64,000 bases of DNA from SHZI01 sp964417725 (lineage in GTDB: Bacteria > Pseudomonadota > Gammaproteobacteria > Steroidobacterales > GCA-2729495). Under the pieces are notes generated by a model, which saw only the letters and a list, made by a program, of their open reading frames with translations, was not told the DNA's origin and ran no database searches. The translations under genes and the position numbers were made by a program. Below, one piece after another: positions 60,102-64,000 of the stretch (position 1 is its first letter; every line of letters begins with the position of its first letter). The DNA is taken from contig CAYQIV010000004.1 of the NCBI GenBank assembly GCA_964417725.1, positions 1 through 64,000 on the forward strand, written 5' to 3'.

Positions 60102-60950
60102 CTATTGCCGGATGCCTTTCTTGAAGTGCCCTTTTTCCTTGAGCGTGCCATCTGCTTCGTACCATTCGTAGGGGCCATCCGGTACGCCTTCCTTGAATGT
60201 GCCTCGCGTGCGCAGCTGGCCGTTGTCGTGGTACGTCTCGTAAACCTGGTCGGGCTGCCCGTTCTTGAACATCGCCTTCGTGTGCAGCTGGCCGCCCTCG
60301 CGGAACTCCTCGAGCAGGCCGTCGCGCTTGCCCTGCCGGTGATGCTCGCGGGCGCGCAGTTGGCCATTGTCGTAGTAGGTTTCCACCACGCCGTCCATGA
60401 GGTCGTCCTTGTAGGTACAGGACTGGGCCAGCCGGCCATTGGAATGGAAATATTCCCACGGCCCGATGCGCTGGCCATCGCCGAAGATGCCCCGGGACTG
60501 GACCTGCCCGTTGTCGTAGTAGGACTCGTAGGGGCCGTCGCGCTGGTCGTCCTTGTGGGTACCGCGCGAACGCATCTCACCGTTGGGATAATAGACCTCG
60601 AACGGCCCTTCGCGCCTGTCATTGCGGAAATTGCCGGTCGAACGCAGTTGGCCATTGTCGTGGAACATCTCCCAGCGACCGTCCTTCCTGCCATCTTTGT
60701 AGGACTGCCGTTCGCGGATCCGGCCGTTCTTGTGCAGCCATTCCTGCATGCCGTCGAGCCGACCGGCCCGGTAGGTGCCGCGAAATTCGAGAGGGCCCTG
60801 CCGGTAATAAGTCTCGTAGGGGCCGTTGAAGCGGCCCTCGAGGTAGGTGCCCTTGCAGCGGCGCCCTGTCCTGTCGACCTGATCGAACGGGCCGTCGACC
60901 GGTCCGCGTTTGCCGCCCGACAGGGACTTGAACCAGGAGAAGATGCTCAT
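60102..60950 (-). CDS. MORN/YwqK-type repeat protein, longer copy
   Basis: 282 aa, about eleven repeats (YYDNGQVQSRGIFGDGQRIGPW, YHDNGQLRTRGTFKEGVPDGPY), preceded by MSIFSWFKSLSGGKRGPVDGPFDQVDRTG; the shorter copy has a related start (FFVSLQKFLAGLSAPDGPTERF). So the two arose by duplication with repeat number change. ATG 60950 chosen since the upstream extension is Arg/Pro-rich and repeat-free. In the same orientation as the shorter copy and probably one transcript. Confidence 0.85.
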   Translation of the reverse strand: MSIFSWFKSLSGGKRGPVDGPFDQVDRTGRRCKGTYLEGRFNGPYETYYRQGPLEFRGTYRAGRLDGMQEWLHKNGRIRERQSYKDGRKDGRWEMFHDNGQLRSTGNFRNDRREGPFEVYYPNGEMRSRGTHKDDQRDGPYESYYDNGQVQSRGIFGDGQRIGPWEYFHSNGRLAQSCTYKDDLMDGVVETYYDNGQLRAREHHRQGKRDGLLEEFREGGQLHTKAMFKNGQPDQVYETYHDNGQLRTRGTFKEGVPDGPYEWYEADGTLKEKGHFKKGIRQ

Positions 60951-61388
60951 TCCATTTCCGTGGTGTGCCCGGCGGGGCCGCACTGACCCGCCGGACCAAG
61001 TAGAGAAACCGCCAGCGGATCCCCGACCGGCCGGTGCGGTAGGCCTGCGCACGGACCCACTTCCGGGCGCGGATGGCTGCGGGCCGCGGCCGCACCGACG
61101 CGCACGCCGCCGGACCGACGCCCTCCCGACCGCCTCATCCCCCGAACGAGGGTGCTGCAACCGCTCCGGCACCGGCAGGGCACGCATCGTACACAGCGCC
61201 ACGGAGGGCGATCAAGCAATCCCGGGTACTGGCATACACCCGAATAGGCGAGTACTATCGCGCCCCGAAAACCCGGCAATGCTGGCCCGGGTGAGTTGTG
61301 GGTGAATGGGTTAGGTATAACTACCTATTTGTCAATTAAGGTGCCTATCCTGCAGAATCGCTCCGCAGGGGGGGGTGCCGTTCCGATG
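60951..61388. other. Long intergenic region between MORN genes and the NO-reductase-family gene
   Basis: No supported gene. Contains the outward promoters of both units, which I cannot assign with confidence, and a 16-base perfect inverted repeat TAGGTA-TAAC-TACCTA at 61312-61327 in a short AT-rich stretch. Confidence 0.6.
61312..61327. repeat. Perfect inverted repeat, candidate operator
   Basis: TAGGTA-TAAC-TACCTA, 62 bases before the FNR/DNR-like box and 176 bases before the gene. No known NO-regulator consensus (NsrR, NorR) fits it by eye. Confidence 0.45.
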
Positions 61389-61407
61389 CCGACTTGATTT
61401 AGGTCAT
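61389..61407 (+). promoter_or_regulatory. FNR/DNR-like box upstream of the NO-reductase-family gene
   Basis: CCGACTTGATTTAGGTCAT; core TTGAT-N4-GTCAT. DNR/NNR-type NO sensors and FNR recognise TTGAT-N4-ATCAA-like sites. If bound as a class II activator site the start would be near 61442, and TATGAC at 61435-61440 is a plausible though shifted -10. Confidence 0.65.
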
Positions 61408-61502
61408 TTACGCAGGGGGCGAAGCTTTACAAGCTATGACCAGCCTGGTTCTGGCGTACGTGGTAAAGGATTCGTGGTGAAGGATTTAAGGAGCCGATTG
61501 AA

Positions 61503-63914
61503 ATGAGCGCAAACACCATCGAAAGTTCAGGCAAGGAAAGCAACCTTGCCCTTTGGTTGCTGAACAAGAAAAACTGGGTCACGCACTTTCTGATCGTCAC
61601 CGTGATCAGTCTGGCCGGCCTGGTCTATCTCGGTCAGCAGACCTACAGCGGAGCTCCGCCTCTGGTCGACTACGTCGATTCCAAGGGCCAGGTGGTGATC
61701 TCCGAGGCCGAGATCAAGAAGGGCAAGGAGCTCTTCCTGCTCCGCGGCCTGATGGCCTACGGCTCCTTCTGGGGTGACGGTGCCGAGCGCGGCCCCGACT
61801 TCACCGCCGAGGCGCTGCACCGCACGGTGGTGTCGATGCGCGCCTACTACGAGGCGGAGATGAAGGCCCGCACCGGCGTCCAGGAGCTCACCGGCTACGA
61901 GCAGGATGCCATCGCGCAGCGCGTCATCCGCGAACTGAAGAACAACACCTACAGCCCCGAAGCGGGCCGCATCGTCCTCAACGATGCGCAGATCTTTGCC
62001 TTCAACGAGCTGCTGACGCACTACACGCGGATGTTCACCGATCCGACCTACAAGGACCGGATGGAACCCGTGAACCAGCTCAGCGGTGCGGAAAACCTGC
62101 GTGCGGTATCGTCGTTCTTCTACTGGGGTGGCTGGGTTTCCGTGGCGCAGCGCCCGGGCAAGGACTACAGCTACACGCACAACTGGCCGTATGACCCGGA
62201 CGCCGGCAACTACGCCACGACTGATACCTTCATCTGGACCTTCATTTCGATCTTTGCGCTGTGGATCGGCATCAGCGTGGTGCTCTATGTCTACGGCCAG
62301 ATGAAGATGCAGCCGATCGACGTGTTCGAGGCCCACAATGGCGTCAATGGCCATTCGCTGACCACCTCGGACCTCGAGAACGGCTACGTCCGCCCGACGC
62401 AGAAGGCCACCTACAAGTTCTTTGCCCTGGCCATCGTCTGCTTCGGCCTCCAGGTCGTCGCCGGCATCATCGGTGCCACGGACTTCATTCGTCCGTTCGG
62501 CATCAACCTGAACGAGTTGATCCCGTTCACCGTCGCCCGCAGCTACCACACCCTGCTGCAGATCTTCTGGTTCTTCATGTGCTGGGTGGGTTACACGATC
62601 TTCTTCCTGCCGCGCCTCTCGAAGGTGCCGGCTGGCCAGAAGTTCCTGATCAACCTGCTGTTCGCGATGGCTGTCGTGGTGGCCCTCGGTGCCGTGTTCG
62701 GCATCTACATCGGCCAGCGTGGTTATGTGAACGACACGATCGCCTACTGGTTCGGCAGCCAGGGCTGGGAGTTCATCGAGCTGGGTCGTTTCTTCCAGCT
62801 GTTGCTGCTTGCCGGCTTCGTGCTCTGGATCTTCATCATCTACCGCGGTGTCAAGCCGTGGCTGACGCGCAAGAACGTGTGGTCGGTCCCGGCCTGGCTG
62901 CTCTACGGCAGCGGCGTGATGGTGGCGTTCCTCTTCTTCGGTGTGCTGATGCTGCCGACGTCGAACTTTGCCATCTCCGACTACTGGCGCTGGATGGTGG
63001 TGCACATGTGGGTCGAGGTCACCTTCGAGGTGTTCACGACCGTCATCGTCGCCTACCTGCTGGTCCAGATGGGTCTCGTCACCCGCCTGATGGCCGAGCG
63101 CACGGTGTTTCTCGCCGTGATGCTGTTCTTCGTCACCGCCATCAATGGCATCTCGCACAACTTCTACTGGATCGCGAAGCCCACCGGCATCATCGCCGTC
63201 GGCAGCGTGTTCTCGACCCTGCAGGTCCTTCCGCTGCTGCTGCTCACGCTTGATGCGTGGCAGATGCGCCAGGAAGGTGGCCGGGCCAACGAGTTCCGCG
63301 TCCAGGGCAAGCAGGTGCATGTCATGGAAGGTGTCTGGCTGTTCATCCTCGGCGTGAACTTCTGGAACATCTTCGGCGCCGGTGTGTTCGGTTCGCTGAT
63401 CACCCTGCCGCTCGTCAACTATTACGAGCATGCCACCTACATGACCGGCAACCACGCGCATGCCGCCATGTTCGGTGTCAAGGGCAACGTCGCCCTCGCC
63501 GGCCTGCTGTTCTGCTGCCAGCACCTCTTCACGCAGTCGGCGTGGAACGAGAAGCTGGTCCGGACGGTCTTCTGGTCCTTCCAGATCGGTCTGGCGATGA
63601 TGATGTTCCTCGACCTCTTCCCGGTCGGCCTCTATCAGATCTACCTCGTGCTGACCGAGGGCACTTGGTACGCCCGTTCCACAGAGGTGATCATGGGCCC
63701 GGTCTTCGCGACCCTCACCTACCTGCGTTCCATCGGTGGTGCGGTGTTCGTCTTCGGTGGCCTGCTGCCCCTGATCTGGTTCATCCTCTCCCGTGCAGGC
63801 CAGCTGCGCGCCGAGACGGATGTCGAGTCGGACGAGTGGAAGGCCTATCAGGCGGAGTACGGCAACGAGTACGGCAAGGAGTGGTCTGCCGAGCCGGAGC
63901 CGACCGTCAAGTAA
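61503..63914 (+). CDS. nod: Quinol NO-reductase family protein, putative NO dismutase (Nod)
   Basis: 803-aa haem-copper-superfamily protein with an N-terminal TM and periplasmic domain (about 25-255) and a 12-TM catalytic part, i.e. qNor architecture. Conserved: low-spin haem His349 (ARSYHTLLQ), FeB His501 and Glu505 (VVHMWVE), FeB His552 (ISHNFYW), haem b3/b His651 and His653 (NHAHAAMFG). Changed: the third FeB ligand, His in NO reductases (GHHYY), is Asn553, and the second conserved Glu (FSALEPLPF) is Gln574 (FSTLQVLPL). Spacings to cNor His207/Glu211/His258/His259/Glu280 are exact. As I recall these are the substitutions of putative NO dismutases (2 NO -> N2 + O2). Alternative: an unusual or inactive qNor. 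Confidence 0.85.
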   Translation: MSANTIESSGKESNLALWLLNKKNWVTHFLIVTVISLAGLVYLGQQTYSGAPPLVDYVDSKGQVVISEAEIKKGKELFLLRGLMAYGSFWGDGAERGPDFTAEALHRTVVSMRAYYEAEMKARTGVQELTGYEQDAIAQRVIRELKNNTYSPEAGRIVLNDAQIFAFNELLTHYTRMFTDPTYKDRMEPVNQLSGAENLRAVSSFFYWGGWVSVAQRPGKDYSYTHNWPYDPDAGNYATTDTFIWTFISIFALWIGISVVLYVYGQMKMQPIDVFEAHNGVNGHSLTTSDLENGYVRPTQKATYKFFALAIVCFGLQVVAGIIGATDFIRPFGINLNELIPFTVARSYHTLLQIFWFFMCWVGYTIFFLPRLSKVPAGQKFLINLLFAMAVVVALGAVFGIYIGQRGYVNDTIAYWFGSQGWEFIELGRFFQLLLLAGFVLWIFIIYRGVKPWLTRKNVWSVPAWLLYGSGVMVAFLFFGVLMLPTSNFAISDYWRWMVVHMWVEVTFEVFTTVIVAYLLVQMGLVTRLMAERTVFLAVMLFFVTAINGISHNFYWIAKPTGIIAVGSVFSTLQVLPLLLLTLDAWQMRQEGGRANEFRVQGKQVHVMEGVWLFILGVNFWNIFGAGVFGSLITLPLVNYYEHATYMTGNHAHAAMFGVKGNVALAGLLFCCQHLFTQSAWNEKLVRTVFWSFQIGLAMMMFLDLFPVGLYQIYLVLTEGTWYARSTEVIMGPVFATLTYLRSIGGAVFVFGGLLPLIWFILSRAGQLRAETDVESDEWKAYQAEYGNEYGKEWSAEPEPTVK

Positions 63915-63940
63915 CGTCAGTCACCACTGACTGAGACCAC

Positions 63941-63996
63941 AGGGCCCTGTGGTGGCGATCCGGAACCGGGTCGTCGCCACGGGGCCCTCTCTTTTC
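63941..63996 (+). terminator. Probable terminator of the nod-like gene
   Basis: Long hairpin: AGGGCCCTGTGG (from 63941) pairs with the CCAC-GGGGCCCT segment ending at 63988, followed by CTCTTTT. The window ends 4 bases later. Confidence 0.6.
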
Positions 63997-64000
63997 CAGC

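Noticed and set aside
61527..63524. 665-codon minus-strand open frame opposite the nod-like gene
   Set aside because: Very His/Glu/Asp/Gln-rich reverse-frame translation of transmembrane codons; typical antisense shadow of a strongly biased gene.
1..64000. Mobile elements, CRISPR arrays, prophage or integron features
   Set aside because: No transposase, integrase, terminal repeats or direct-repeat/spacer pattern seen; base composition looks even across the window, so recent transfer of the 52-64 kb region is not supported by eye.

Overview
The window reads as a contiguous piece of a G+C-rich gammaproteobacterial chromosome (roughly two-thirds G+C by eye). Evidence for the class: outer-membrane biogenesis genes (lptE, lpxL, lnt, yhdP), the E. 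coli-like strings miaB-ybeZ-ybeY-ybeX-lnt-leuS-lptE, holA-nadD-rsfS-rlmH, maf-rng-yhdP-tldD-pmbA, zapA-6S RNA-fau and ygfB-pepP-ubiH-ubiI, a CRP of the Vfr/Clp/CRP group, and a Coq7-type ubiquinone hydroxylase. A two-subunit glycine decarboxylase (gcvPA/gcvPB) argues against enterics and fits Nevskiales/Xanthomonadales/Chromatiales-like lineages. I cannot place it more precisely without searches.

Layout. 1-23.9 kb is dense housekeeping on the + strand: tRNA modification, ribosome maturation (ybeY, rsfS, rlmH), lipoprotein and LPS assembly, two tRNA synthetases, Fe-S assembly (sufE), DNA polymerase delta subunit, NAD synthesis, RNase G and the TldD/PmbA protease. The E. coli order leuS-lptE-holA is interrupted here by hisI, cysS, sufE, yidD and a Trm112-like gene. 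23.9-34 kb alternates strands: yihY, purC, djlA, rpe, a crp gene with two CRP-type boxes upstream, coq7, a DUF481 outer-membrane protein, rplM-rpsI, tRNA-Gln(CUG), rpiA, a very small lysine-rich protein, fau, 6S RNA, zapA and a zapB-like gene. 34-46.3 kb holds ygfB-pepP-ubiH-ubiI, a 7TM inactive-transglutaminase/ATP-grasp ligase pair, gcvT-gcvH-gcvPA-gcvPB and a PfkB-type kinase.

46.3-64 kb is the accessory, most interesting part: a Tat/lipoprotein-signal SDR protein, a hemerythrin-like protein, an EAL phosphodiesterase, a beta-propeller-like protein, an LpxL acyltransferase, a Rieske oxygenase, a ferritin-like protein, an MBL-fold hydrolase, NnrS, a hemerythrin, a DUF2249 protein, an NnrS-like multi-TM protein, a NikR/HupE nickel module with a perfect NikR operator, two MORN/YwqK repeat proteins, and finally a large quinol-NO-reductase-family gene at 61503-63914.

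The main discovery candidate is that last gene. It keeps the haem histidines, the first two FeB histidines and the HxxxE glutamate of NO reductases, but the third FeB ligand is Asn (residue 553) and the second conserved glutamate is Gln (574). As I recall, these substitutions mark putative NO dismutases (Nod; 2 NO -> N2 + O2), known from Methylomirabilis and the gammaproteobacterium HdN1. Its upstream region carries a 19-bp FNR/DNR-like element repeated almost exactly upstream of the Rieske oxygenase gene 9 kb away, and a weaker relative lies between nnrS and the hemerythrin gene. The picture suggested (inference) is an NO- or anoxia-responsive regulon joining NO detoxification, possible internal O2 production and an O2-consuming oxygenase.
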